Source of the DNA: Tigriopus japonicus
Lineage: Eukaryota > Arthropoda > Copepoda > Harpacticoida > Harpacticidae
Direction of reading: 5' to 3'
Assembly (NCBI GenBank): GCA_010645155.1
Contig: JAAGOF010000243.1
Location: 284,720-348,719, forward strand
DNA: 64,000 nucleotides
Shown: one piece after another, positions 17,778 to 28,512 of the stretch
Numbering within the stretch: the stretch's first letter is position 1
How the letters are laid out: the number at the start of each line of letters is the position of its first letter
Translations under genes and position numbers: made by a program
The notes under the pieces: generated by a model
The model's input: the letters and a program-made list of their open reading frames with translations, nothing else
The model's database searches: none
Told to the model about the DNA's origin: nothing

Positions 17778-20729
17778 ACGTATTCATCATAATTAAGGAA
17801 GTATACGTTTATTTGAAACAGCACAAACTTTTTCCATGTTGTTTTTTTGCACTTTTAACTCTTATTTGCGTTTTTTATTCGAAGATTTAGCCTCAACGCT
17901 TCTAGCCTTTTCAAAGTGTGAGGAAAATATTTAGATGTTTTCTGGTTTAAAAATTGGGTCTGAACCTTCTACACAAAGGTGCATCAAGTTCAGCATGGAA
18001 CAAAACTAATAGAATTTTTTGATGAAAATGGACCTTATCAATTTTTTAGGGCTTGAGGGCACATTCCTAGGTGATCATCTGATAGAACAATAGAACATCG
18101 CTCTTCCACCCAAAATCTTGCAATTTCATGACTAACACGCGAAAATGTGTAAAAAATGAAATTTGACTCCTCCTATCAATACATTTTTGTACAACACGTT
18201 TCATCAGATGAGTTATGATCGCTTTATGAGTTCTAACTAATCTGCACAGCTGGTGCTTTTTGATGATTAATAGAAAAGTCGAATTATCAACTGAGGCCAT
18301 GCAAATGTGAGAGGAACTTGAAGTGTTATGTGGGATTTTAATCGATGTGACATCAAGACTACTGTTGACTAAATCTTGCTTTATCGATTAGGAAGCAATT
18401 GCTAATGTGGTAAGACAATCCTTCAATTTTAGAACAACAATGAAAAAATACGCCCGCTGTGTTCATACCCTTAAATTTTTTTCCTATGCTTAGCAACAAA
18501 CACAAATTGGAACTGCAGAGACAATTTTCTTCTTATAAATGATGATGATTTATTCAGGGACTCATTTGAAATACAAAAGTCATGGTTTAAGGAAAAAATG
18601 TTTGATAAAAATGGGAATATCTAATGAATATGGATGTTTTATAACATAATTTTCTCCTTTCCCACTTAGATGAAAGAAAGGCCCTAGAAAGCCTATGACA
18701 ATGGTTTTCCTTCGAAACATAGTAACAATTTGTGTACTTTTTGGATTAAGAACGGTCAAATTATCAAAACATGTGTCTTGAGGTAACATTTGTTCTGTCA
18801 ATATTTTAACCAACAATCTATCATTGCAAATACAAATGATTTCAGCATCCTGTTTTATTTGCCAATCAAAGTTGTTGTTGAGAAAGCAATCGAATCGAGA
18901 AATGAATCGAGGATCAACTTAATTTACAGAGAATCCCATTCCTTACAACGGCAATAAAAAACAAACAAACAAATATTGTTTTCCCTCCAATGTCACTAAC
19001 AGCCGTCTGATTAATTCCCTTAAAAAACTACTTCTTATGTCCATGCTTGAATGATATGGATGAATATTGCATGGGACGAGAATTACCGATATTTCTTTTG
19101 ATCAGTTGATTTGTGCTGATATTCCTGCGACAGTGAATAAGGATTTTTGATGCACTTCAAACTTTTCGAATTCTTCAATGCAATCTTGAAAAGTTTTTGC
19201 CCCAGATCCCTGTCCAGGATGGATGTGATCAATAAAAAAGGTTATTCGAAAACTTGATTTGAATAAATATGATGCACAACAGGGTTCCTACACAAAAAGA
19301 GTTAGCCACTCTAATCAAAAGGAGTTTTCATTTCTTAAAATTGAAAGGAATTGATATTGTTGGTGATGTTTCTTCAAGGCTCTATTTAATTTCAAAGCGC
19401 TTCCGTTGTTCCGTATGACAGTCTCAATCATTCCCCAAAAGTGGGAGCAACCCTTTTAGTTCTTCGTCTTAAAAGAGTCATGCAAAAGGTCGCCCACCTT
19501 GCTGGACTCTACTTTTGGATGAGCACCTTGGTTGGTCTGGCTCTCAAAAATGCAATTACATATACAGTAATGCGTATTTAAGTCCGAACTCTGCAAGGGC
19601 AAGGACATCTTAATTTCTCGGCCGAATGACAGAAAATAGGTAAATAATGAGAGTCCTGTCTTTGCACTAAAATGAGAGGTTGCTTCAAGGCAGTAAATGT
19701 TCCGTTGAATTTTCATTGTAGTAGCTAGAGCGTAACTGGTATTTTGAGTATATTCTTCCTTGAGTCCTCCTCTTAGATCAATTATTAATCACTAGATAGC
19801 GTGCAAGCTTTAGCCAGGCTGATTTGGCAAGCCGGGCGGAATGCGTTAAATTTATGAGGAAAGGTGTCGCCCTCACAACTGTTGAGCGGACAGTTAGTGT
19901 GACCAAACATGTGAATCAAGACCAACTTTTTTTAAACTCGTTCTTGAAGCCACAAGTTTTTTTTGCTCATATATGTATTGGATTAACCCTACATAACGCA
20001 AAAGCTTAAATTTGTGTTCTTCCTACCATTGACTGATTCAAGGTATTTGCAAAAAAGTTCATAGTTGTGGTATTCAAATCCAATGCATGGTCACCTAGTG
20101 ACGTCTTCCGGTCTTTCAAGAAAGTGACCACTAGCAATAACAAAAAGTGACCCAAAAACATAACTCAATTCCACATTTGGTTCATCAATTGCATGGTTGA
20201 CATTTACCTGGTCACACATTTCAAATGTTCCCGCACTTTTGTCCGCTAAACAGTTGGCGACCGGAGACACATTTTTAGGCTCAAATTCCCTCTAGTATTT
20301 AATAGATCTCAATAGAGAATGTGAACTAAACATATCGGTGTAACAATTTCCCCCCCATAAGTGGAGACAAACAAAAGGGAGGTAAAAGCTCAAAGTCAAT
20401 CACATATTGGTCACATATTGATAATCATTTCATCTTAAGTATGCAAAAGTAAATTATCCTAACCAGAACATTAGCTTTAAGTAAAGTCACTTGACGTAAC
20501 TGTCTTTAGTGATTCATACGCACTTATTTCTTGACTAGGTTTAACTAAAGATGCTTATTAAGGCTTTAGGTTTAACAAACCACCCCACCCAGCACTTGCT
20601 TATCTTCTCATTTTGGCTACCCTACTGTTCCTCTGCACTTCGGCCTAGCTGACCAGCACAGATATGAGGATTAAAGGGCTAGATTTCACTAGATTTGGAA
20701 TTGTTCACAACCTCTATGGTCCTCCTTGA
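17778..20729. other. Intergenic, mostly featureless
   Basis: Only short open frames without recognisable motifs. A SINE 3' end is listed at 18921-18973. Nothing else supported on either strand. Confidence 0.5.
18921..18973 (+). repeat. SINE 3' end with A-rich (CAAA)n tail
   Basis: About 40 bases match the 3' end of the SINE at 1797-1837: AATTTACAG(G/A)GAAT...CATTCCTT...CGG(T/C)A(G/A)TAAAAAA. A CAAA-type tail follows. The head is not recognisable here, so this is a truncated or diverged copy. Confidence 0.5.
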
Positions 20730-21385
20730 CAAGGGCCAGACTCAGCAGAATGGGACATGCATAAGTGGGTTGCTCAAGTGAGCGTTTTAAATCATACTGT
20801 GCTGAGTTGCTCGGTCCATTTTGGTAAATTCAAGTCATTTCGAATTTTGCATGTTTTCATTAATAAAGCTAGGTACCTAGAAATGATCGCTATTTTACAT
20901 CTAGATTCATCCCCTAACATCCAGTCGATAATATGCTTAGCTTATTTGGTAGAAAATGATATTTTAAAAATCATACATTGCTAGAAAGAAATAAAAAAAA
21001 AACATTTCTCTTTATGGGACCCATTTTTTTTCATTTTAATATGATTCTATGGAATCAACTGAACAAAGATGCAATTTTTAGTTTAATTTTGGATCACTAT
21101 TAAGTCCTATTTGTGCAGTAGCACAATAATTGCTTGAGTGCTTAATATTTGATGACCCTGAAAGTAAATTTTGCATATTATTGACCCAACTCCAGTCAAG
21201 GTATCCTTACGTGAAATATCGATCGTTTGTACGGACGTAGACTCTTTGACTACACAGCAGATTAAAAATGACATGAATTTACCAAAATGGGCTGAGCAAC
21301 TCAGTACAGCCAACGGCCATGTTTTGTGTGCATGTCTGTGTGCATGTCCCAATGACCAGGAATAAAGTCTGAACCTCAGCCAACA
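20730..21385. repeat. Fold-back element with about 300-bp arms
   Basis: CTGAGTTGCTCGGTCCATTT at about 20812 matches the reverse complement of 21267-21305 over about 38 bases with few mismatches. Weaker matches continue inward (GATCG...ATTTNAC, AATAATATGC) and outward (GGGACATGCA at about 20750 and its complement near 21345). Ends are approximate. Confidence 0.6.
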
Positions 21386-21564
21386 TTTGAGTGGGAGGGC
21401 CAATCTATTGACACACGTATCCACCATCAGGGTAATTGGTCTTAAGTTAAAGCAAAATGGGTTATCTATTGGCCTTTGAGTACTCTCTTGAGTGTTGGCC
21501 TTCTCATGCATGGCAAAGAAGTAGGAAGAGCATGTTCCAATTCTAAGACATCAGAGGCTAGTTT

Positions 21565-21645
21565 TTTAAGCGCAAAGATCGATCTCAAGATCGAACTTAA
21601 AGTACTAAAGTACGATGATCTTAAGATCGATCTTTGCGTCTTAAC
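21565..21645. repeat. 80-bp near-perfect palindrome
   Basis: TTAAGCGCAAAGATCGATCT reads into its own reverse complement (AGATCGATCTTTGCGTCTTAA), meeting near AGTACTAAAGTAC at about 21601-21613. The arms are about 35 bp. Such a short intergenic hairpin is most simply a minimal fold-back element; it could also be a structured RNA. Confidence 0.65.
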
Positions 21646-22182
21646 TCGTGAAATCACGTGCAACCTTTGAGCTTTGATGCACAAAATTTCTGTTCTAATG
21701 TGTCCAATATACCTTTAGAAGCTCGAAAATGGGTCACATGTTTGTGTCAGGGTGCAATTTCTGGAGCTGTATTACTAAGGTGACCTCCCAGTCTTATGTA
21801 CTGTGACCTCCCAGTCAGCTGCTCCTTAAAGGATCCAATATCCAATCAAAGGGCATAGCTAGGAAGCACGAATTCCTCAGTGTCAACCCAATAATGGTCC
21901 AGCAAGCTCTGGTAGCAGCATGGAAATGCCTCATCTTCGCGCAGAAGGTAATGGCCCTTTAGATGAAATCGAATCCAGAATATCCACAAGCAGTAGAGCG
22001 GCAACAGAGGACTTGCTAAGGTCTAGCTCCTCCTCACGGGCCTTCATCAAGAACCTTTTTAAAACTTTTTTAGACACATGTGCATCTCACTGCATTTTTT
22101 TGAGAAAAATATGCAACAAGTGCTTCCACATTTTGTGCTTTCAGGCAAATCTACCGATTTTGGGGTGTGGGGATCCCAACTT

Positions 22183-22771
22183 TTAAATATCTCTTTAATA
22201 ACGGGATATATTCCAGCTTAATGGAAAGTGGCAAAAGTCATATCCTTGTACAAGGGGGGAAACAGGGAAGCAATGAGCAACTATAGACCCATTAGCATTC
22301 TACCATCGCTATCAATTTTTTTGGAAAAGATCGTTGATCAACAAATTTTTGCTCCGTTTTGGTCTGATCACTTGTCCGACTTTCAATTTGGTTTCCGGCC
22401 AAATCACTCCACCTTGGATGCGGTACACAACTTTTTAAAGAACATTTTTAACCAACAAGATGCTTATTCCATTGCAATATTTCTTGATTTGAAAAGAAGC
22501 TTTTGAAACTGTGCATCATGAAATTATTTTAATGAAATTAGGAAAATATGGGTTCAGCACAAATATCATCAAATGGTTTAAAAACTACTTGTCAAACCGA
22601 GAACAAAGAGTCGAACTTGATGGCTCACAATCAAAATCGCGAAGTATTTCTTGCGGTGTGCCTCAAGGCAGTATTTTAGGCCCTATTTTATTCTTAGTTT
22701 ATATCAATGACTTACCCCTTTTAACAATTTTTGAAATGACTATGTTTGCAGATGACACCACTCTTTTTTAA
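22183..22771 (+). pseudogene. Non-LTR retrotransposon reverse transcriptase fragment
   Basis: The frame starting near 22183 reads SLITGYIPA, then a TAA, then WKVAKVISLYKGG...NYRPISILPSLS, the start of a LINE reverse transcriptase. A one-base insertion near 22490-22500 shifts the frame, which continues FETVHHE...GVPQGSILGPILFLVYIND...FADDTTLF to a stop at 22769-22771. The FADD catalytic motif is present. The endonuclease, the C-terminal part and the tail are missing. A 5'-truncated, mutated relic of a jockey/CR1-like family; the clade cannot be assigned by eye. Confidence 0.85.
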
Positions 22772-23278
22772 CTTAACTAAAAACTAGCCTCAGAACAGCA
22801 AAGATCATCGCTTGAATCGGATGTTTTGTTGATATCTTTGAACCCGTCTGTTGATTCAGCCAAAAAGAAGTAATTTCAGATTTAAGACTTGGTCGAGGGT
22901 AAAAATATTCTTTAGCGCCGTTGGGCCCAATTCTCACGGTTTTGTTTTGCCTGTGAAGCATTGGGCATCGTTTAATAAACGAAGACCGTCGTCCTCTTCG
23001 AACAAGAACAAAGTTATCCCTAAAATTAGTTGTGTAACGGCCTTTGTCTCTTTAAGATCACAATTTCTTTTAAAATGGCCTTCACATGCACAAAATACAA
23101 TGTAATATAATCTGAGGTAAAAATATCCTTTTTTGAGAATTTTTGATCGCGTAAATCAAAATGCCCGTTTTGTAATTTACTGGTGCTTTTTTGAATTGGT
23201 TGCGAACTTGTTATTACCCTTATATTTATACCCTCTGTATCTTTCTTTATAGTGCCCGCTAGAAGTGAGAGATTGTTG

Positions 23279-26200
23279 ATGATGCCGTTGGTAAAAATCA
23301 ATCTGAAAGGTGGGATAATAATAGCATTATTGACCTTAACTTCAACATCCCTGATTTACCTCAAAGTACCTCAATTCCACTTCATCGACTCTAGTGGATT
23401 TTCTTACGATAAAAACTTGAACTACCTCCTCGATGTTATTCCTTCAAAAAGGAATCAAGGCAAAAAATCTCGGACACGTCCACGGAACGACACAAGAATA
23501 TATGCCAAAAAAGGAACCTATATCAATTGCGAGCAATCACCCTTTCCATCCCATGATCTACAAAATGGTAAACGAGCAAAGAAATAGTTTCACATAAGCT
23601 ACATTTCTAGTTCGGCAATCTCACTTTCAGATGAGTTCTTTTACGTTCCAACACCAGGAGAGAATCTTCACTTTGCTTATGCTTGGTACATCTCCAAATC
23701 TCATTACTTATGCTCGGCCTTGGTTTCAATGAAGCGCTTAAAAGCTCTGCGGTCGAAATCCCAGTTTCCCTATCCGGTAGATTTTGTCATGGTTCACACC
23801 AACGAGGATTATATAGAAAATGCGCCCAACGATCTGATGAAACAATGGGAGAATGAAGGCGGCATTCACGTTGTTTTTCCGTCGCTCAGAGACTTCGTTA
23901 CAAATTTATATTATAAAACAAGCCTTCAGAAGTTCCATATCTTCCTTCTTAATTACACGCGAGTGATCTCAATGGATGCTGATGGGGTTGCTTTAAATAA
24001 CCTGGATCATTTATTCTTGCTCAAGCTTCCATTAGGCGTTAAAATTGCTGCTCCACAAGGATATTGGTTCAACAATGGGGGGTTTGTTACTGGTGATGCT
24101 GACACGTGCGAAGGTACATGATGCTTCTTGTACCATTTTAACCCCTATGGCACAACAGTATGATGTTCAAATGACTTCTGAAAAGTCCTGGAAATTTTCG
24201 ACTTTACCAAATTTCCGAAGACTTTGTCTAAATCTACCTAGATTTCAATTGTAGAATATATTAAAACTACCAGGAAAAGAAACGTTAGCAATCGCTGGCA
24301 TATGTACTATATAAGGGTCATTACCGGAGCCCTCCGATCAGTTTTGCCATCAAGGCCAAATTAGCTTTAATCAAAATTTGGCCAAAGTTCGGTTTCTTAC
24401 TTTCACAAAAGCCTAACGATTCCAGTTTCTATCAAATATTATGCTTGATATTTCGTCTTGCTGATACATCTTGAAAGCCTGCTGAATTTTCTAACTTCAT
24501 GACTATACTTCAAAAAATTTTAAGTTTGATGTGGTCGAGTGAGAAACACTTCATCAGTCCTGAGTCAAGACTCGACGTACCAGGTATGCTGTCGAAGAAT
24601 TGAAGAAAAGGTCAACAGATACACTTGGTGCATTCATGAGTATGGTTTGTTCATAATTATATTTCATGTTGCAAAATGACATGTTTTTAAGTCGCCAAGT
24701 CATTGTGTAACCAGATTGTCCCATAAAATATTCATGGAAATAGACCGACAAAAAAAACTATGTTTTCCTTTAAATAGACCGTCTTGTCGCTGTTGGCAGC
24801 GTTCCTGATTTTACTGATCAAGGAGAATGACCGTCCGACCGTCTTCCTCTCCTCGTGCTGAGAGAAGGCATAAAATTCAGGGCAGCAGAAATGAAAATGT
24901 TCAGAGCGGCAAACATAAAAATAGGGATTCAATGCTTAAATAACATTGAAAATAGTGTGCAACACACGTGGATCATATTTTCTTTGACACAAATAACAAT
25001 ACGATTGAAAGAATATCATGTAACTTAATACTTCCAACGCAATAAGAAATTCTGATCCTGAATGCTCTGAAGTGACGTCACGGGTAATGTTCGTCATTGG
25101 ACCAATTTTTGAACTATGAAGTTGTTTTGTGTAATTGCTGAGCTTTCCAACATTAAAAGCGTCAGGAAAGGCCTAATGCAGGGGTCGGCAACCTATGGGT
25201 CCAAGGGTGGTTTTGGGTGGGCTCCGGAGCTATGGCTAAGGCATTTGTTTGATAGGCCCCAGGCTCCACAAAGTCAAAGCCTTGATTCGAAAGTGGCTGC
25301 CGGCCCCTGGCTTGGTGTTTTTTTAAAGAACAAAAACGAAAACCATTCCTGAGGCTAGTTTCTTAAATCTCTTAACTCGTAGGTTCTTCCGATGTTTCGA
25401 GTTAGCACTGCTGCCATTTTTTAACTCAAGGTTTACGTCTCTGGTGTTACAAATAATCTTTTTGTATTAAACTCTGTAACAAAAAACCTAAACAAGGACC
25501 ATATTGCAAAACTTTGGGCAAAATCAGTGGCAATTACCGTAATCTTTGCACTTCGACCATTATAACTTAATCACCAAATAATTCAGTGTATTGGCCCAAA
25601 AATTGTAGCAATATAGGTCCTTCCTTAGGTTTTTGAGTAAAAAGCTTCCCACAGCCAGATTTTTTTCAGAAAATATGAGGCATAAGGTTCAGAGTGAAAA
25701 AATGGCAGCACTTCCAACTCGAAACATCAGTAGTAGCTACCTTCAAGGTAGGATGTTTAAAAAAACTAGCCCTTGGTTGAATTGGGTCTCACACTGGACA
25801 TATTAGGCTTTTCTGAAAAATATTGAGTTTTTGCTTGTGCAAATGTTTTTTTTCAAAAATGAAACAATATGTAATGGCATAACTCTTCCACCTTGCATTC
25901 TTCATATTTTAGGCGTTGTCTTTCCAATGATCACTTCCATCCTACTTGTGGTTGAGCCCAGTCCAGAGTTGTATGCCCGAGTTGTGCCCTATTTTGGAAA
26001 GATACGTCCGGCGTCCAAATTGGAATATTTTGATATGGACATCATTCAGAGTGAGTTCAATTGCAAAACCAACGACATCATGATCTTACCCAAGATGTAC
26101 GGCACTTTAGATTCAGAATTCTTTATTGAAAACAATACGTTTCAAAACTATCCCGAATGTTTAGACTTTTCCCAAGTGCATTACCTACATTTCACCCTTG

Positions 26201-26349
26201 GGGGAAAGCCATGGACTCACAGTTGGACTCGAACAAAAAAGCATTATAGCTCTAAAAGCTTTCATCCCAATGCCTCGTCTATGTTTACTCAATGGTTTCA
26301 TGAAGCTCATACAGTGTGTCCTGATTTATTACCCGAAATCTCAGATTGA
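23279..26349 (+). CDS. GT8-family glycosyltransferase, type II membrane protein, three exons
   Basis: Exons 23279-23567, 23631-24113 and 25913-26349, both introns phase 1, giving 1209 nt (402 residues). The ATG at 23279 precedes a basic stretch and one hydrophobic segment (about residues 10-30), a Golgi-type signal anchor. Exon 2 carries the catalytic core with the metal- and nucleotide-sugar-binding DxD motif in ISMDADG (D212, D214) after VMVHTNED. Exon 3 carries ILP..YGTLDSEF and the HFTLGGKPW block typical of glycogenin-like GT8 enzymes. Expected activity: a retaining sugar transfer from a UDP-sugar to a secretory-pathway acceptor; donor and acceptor are not known. The long intron 2 contains a hAT MITE and a fold-back. 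Confidence 0.85.
25171..25317. mobile_element. hAT-type MITE, second and shorter copy
   Basis: The 131-bp element at 25179-25309 starts CAGGGGTCGGCAACC and ends GGCTGCCGGCCCCTG, the same terminal repeat as the MITE at 4210 with two changes. The flanks GCCTAATG and GCTTGGTG look like a decayed 8-bp duplication. It is probably older than the copy at 4210. Confidence 0.75.
25391..25728. repeat. 338-bp fold-back element in the GT8 intron
   Basis: GATGTTTCGAGTTAGCACTG at 25391 matches the complement of the sequence ending at 25728 over 32 bases with four mismatches. Farther in, an AAAAACCTAA...AAGGACC block at about 25485-25505 matches the complement near 25615-25640. The arms are about 140 bp. 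It carries no gene. Confidence 0.7.
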
Positions 26350-26365
26350 TGCCCAGCAATGGTGA

Positions 26366-26371
26366 AATAAA
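26366..26371 (+). terminator. Poly(A) signal of the GT8 gene
   Basis: AATAAA occurs 17 bases after the stop codon at 26347-26349. The position implies a very short 3' untranslated region. Confidence 0.5.
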
Positions 26372-26423
26372 AGACACTTGACGGGCTGTCACCCACGAGT
26401 TGCTAAGTTAGGTAGTGCTGGGA

Positions 26424-26457
26424 CCATCCATCCATCCATCCATCTATCCATCCATGT
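26424..26457. repeat. (CATC)n microsatellite
   Basis: About eight tetranucleotide units with one CTAT interruption, directly downstream of the GT8 gene. Confidence 0.85.
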
Positions 26458-27075
26458 ATCTCAATGACCTTCTCCTTGAGGGAGCACCAGAAAATCAAAA
26501 CACACGCCGACAAGACCGACAACCCACAGAGAGAAGGAGAAAGATAGAAAGACCGAGAGGGCTCTTGAGAGAAGCGACGAGGGGGAATGAGGAGAATTTT
26601 CGAAACCGAGTAAGGAAGGAAAGAAATAAGGCGATAGGACTTGAGCCTTGACGAGCCCAAAGCGCAGACAAGTGAAACAGTATCGCAGACAGAAGTGGAT
26701 ATTCCATTGGCTTTAGGGGAAAAAAAGGAGAGGAAGAGAGAGAGGTAGTACTTGGAACCATTCCCGTCTCCTCCCCTTTTGCACGTGTGCCTCTTTTACA
26801 ACGTCATTCGTGTCGGGTCTGATGTAATTTGGATCCGCGAAAGTCTTGGGCTTGAAGGCCGTTGTAGAGGGCGCTGCAGGCTTGTGTCAGCTGGAGCTCA
26901 GGGCTTTCTCATCCATTGTGGTTCCTGAGGGGCCCTTGGCACAACGGTCTACTAAAGCACCAGTGTGTCAAGTGAACATACAAGGAGGAACAGAAATAGA
27001 ATTGGTCCAGGAGATCCTCCTGTCCCAAAATCAAGGCTGTATGAGGGTACAAGTCCGTCCATGTTCGTGCGTGAG

Positions 27076-27097
27076 TTAGAGAGAGAGAGAGAAGGGG
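27076..27097. repeat. (GA)n microsatellite
   Basis: A run of GA dinucleotides in the probable CAPS leader. GA runs in arthropod promoters can bind GAGA-type factors, but that is speculation here. Confidence 0.7.
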
Positions 27098-28512
27098 GGC
27101 TTCAAGAGAGCCGAGCCTGTCCCCGTTTGGAATGGGATCCTCCTCGTTTGTCCGTGGGTCCAGTTAGTCGCTCACTCTACTTGATAAGCTAGGGATTCGC
27201 CATGCAAGAAACTCGCTGCGAACCACTAGTTCTCGAGGTAGGGCTGTGCCCAAAAGGCTTCATCGTAAGTTGTCATCATCTAGCCTAAGTGTTCGGAGTG
27301 AGATCATTGGGACCGGAATCAGCCCCCATTATCCCTCGTGTTGTTGAATGTGTGCTCATGTATCGAAATGCTCATGGCTGAATCGGACGCGAAGTGTTTG
27401 TTCGGGGAAAAAAGTGTTCTAATCATGTGATTTTGAGTGCTGGTAAGAAGTGACCGCAACCAAAACAACCAATGGTTTCGCATGATACTGAACATTGATT
27501 ATTATTATCATCAGCATCCTCAGTGATCCACGACAACGAAATCTAATCTAACCCAGGTAGGTAGGGGGTTATCTGTATGGCTTGATCGTGATTAACGTCA
27601 CATAACTCATAGAAAGTATTCCACTTGTCTGTCTATGTCAGTAATTAATAGTTGAAACGAAAGTCGGATGACCTAATGCATAATTAAACAATCCCAATTG
27701 ATTGCACTAGACGTGGGCTCAAATACGTCCACAAGGACTTTATAAAACGAGTTGAAAATGTACGAGCATACTTCTTCATTAATGCGGTCGAACTAATGGT
27801 TCTTTTTTAAGGGATATCCAATAATTCATACATTTTCACCTTGGTACGTTGCATGTCACATGGGATCACCTTGACATATTTCATGCATTAGCGGCTCAAC
27901 TATTGTGGAACAGTCAAATTTTAAATACATGGGCCATCAATCATCCTTTGGCTAGAGTTATTGAAAGCTCACTAGGCTTTTGGCTTTCATCAAAATCATA
28001 CGATACAACGTATCACTCCTCAGGGAATTAGCTGGACATTAATAACAAGAGAAAGTGGATCCATAAAAAGGACGGACGATCCCACTTTCGATTACTGGAG
28101 AGGTTCCATCTATGGCCAAGCAATACCATCAATCATTGCATGGTTAAAAAAAACTTGTCCGTTATGACTTCTTTTTCCGAAAGTTGGGCTCTTTCTCTCT
28201 CTTGACAATTTGGAAGCGTTGTCATTTGTTGTCACACAATTTCTTGGACGGGCCTGTTGATTAGGCCTCCTCTGAATTCCAATAGCTCCCTTGGGAAGTG
28301 AGAACGAAGACGTAGAAGAAGAATACCTTTAGATAACTACTAGATACAACCTGAGTCTGCGACATGGTAGACACAAGTGGCCTTGACAGAATGATGAAAA
28401 AGAGGCAATCAAATGTGTGTTCTCCGAATCCCTGCATTGCTGTGACCTGAATCGATTTTTTCTTTTAGATTTCTGTTAGATCGGATTTGGATTAACTCCA
28501 ACCTCTGGCAGA

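Larger units (their letters stand above)
26372..28512 (+). promoter_or_regulatory. Probable CAPS promoter and 5' untranslated region
   Basis: This 2.1-kb stretch is GC-richer than its surroundings and has no supported coding frame. A strong donor (CAG/GTAGGT at 27556/27557) and an acceptor (TCTTTTAG/AT at 28468/28469) suggest an untranslated first exon ending at 27556 and a 0.9-kb intron before the exon with the CAPS ATG. Short upstream ATGs lie in the leader. Microsatellites occur at 26424-26457 (CATC) and 27076-27095 (GA). The assignment is inferred from position. Confidence 0.4.
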
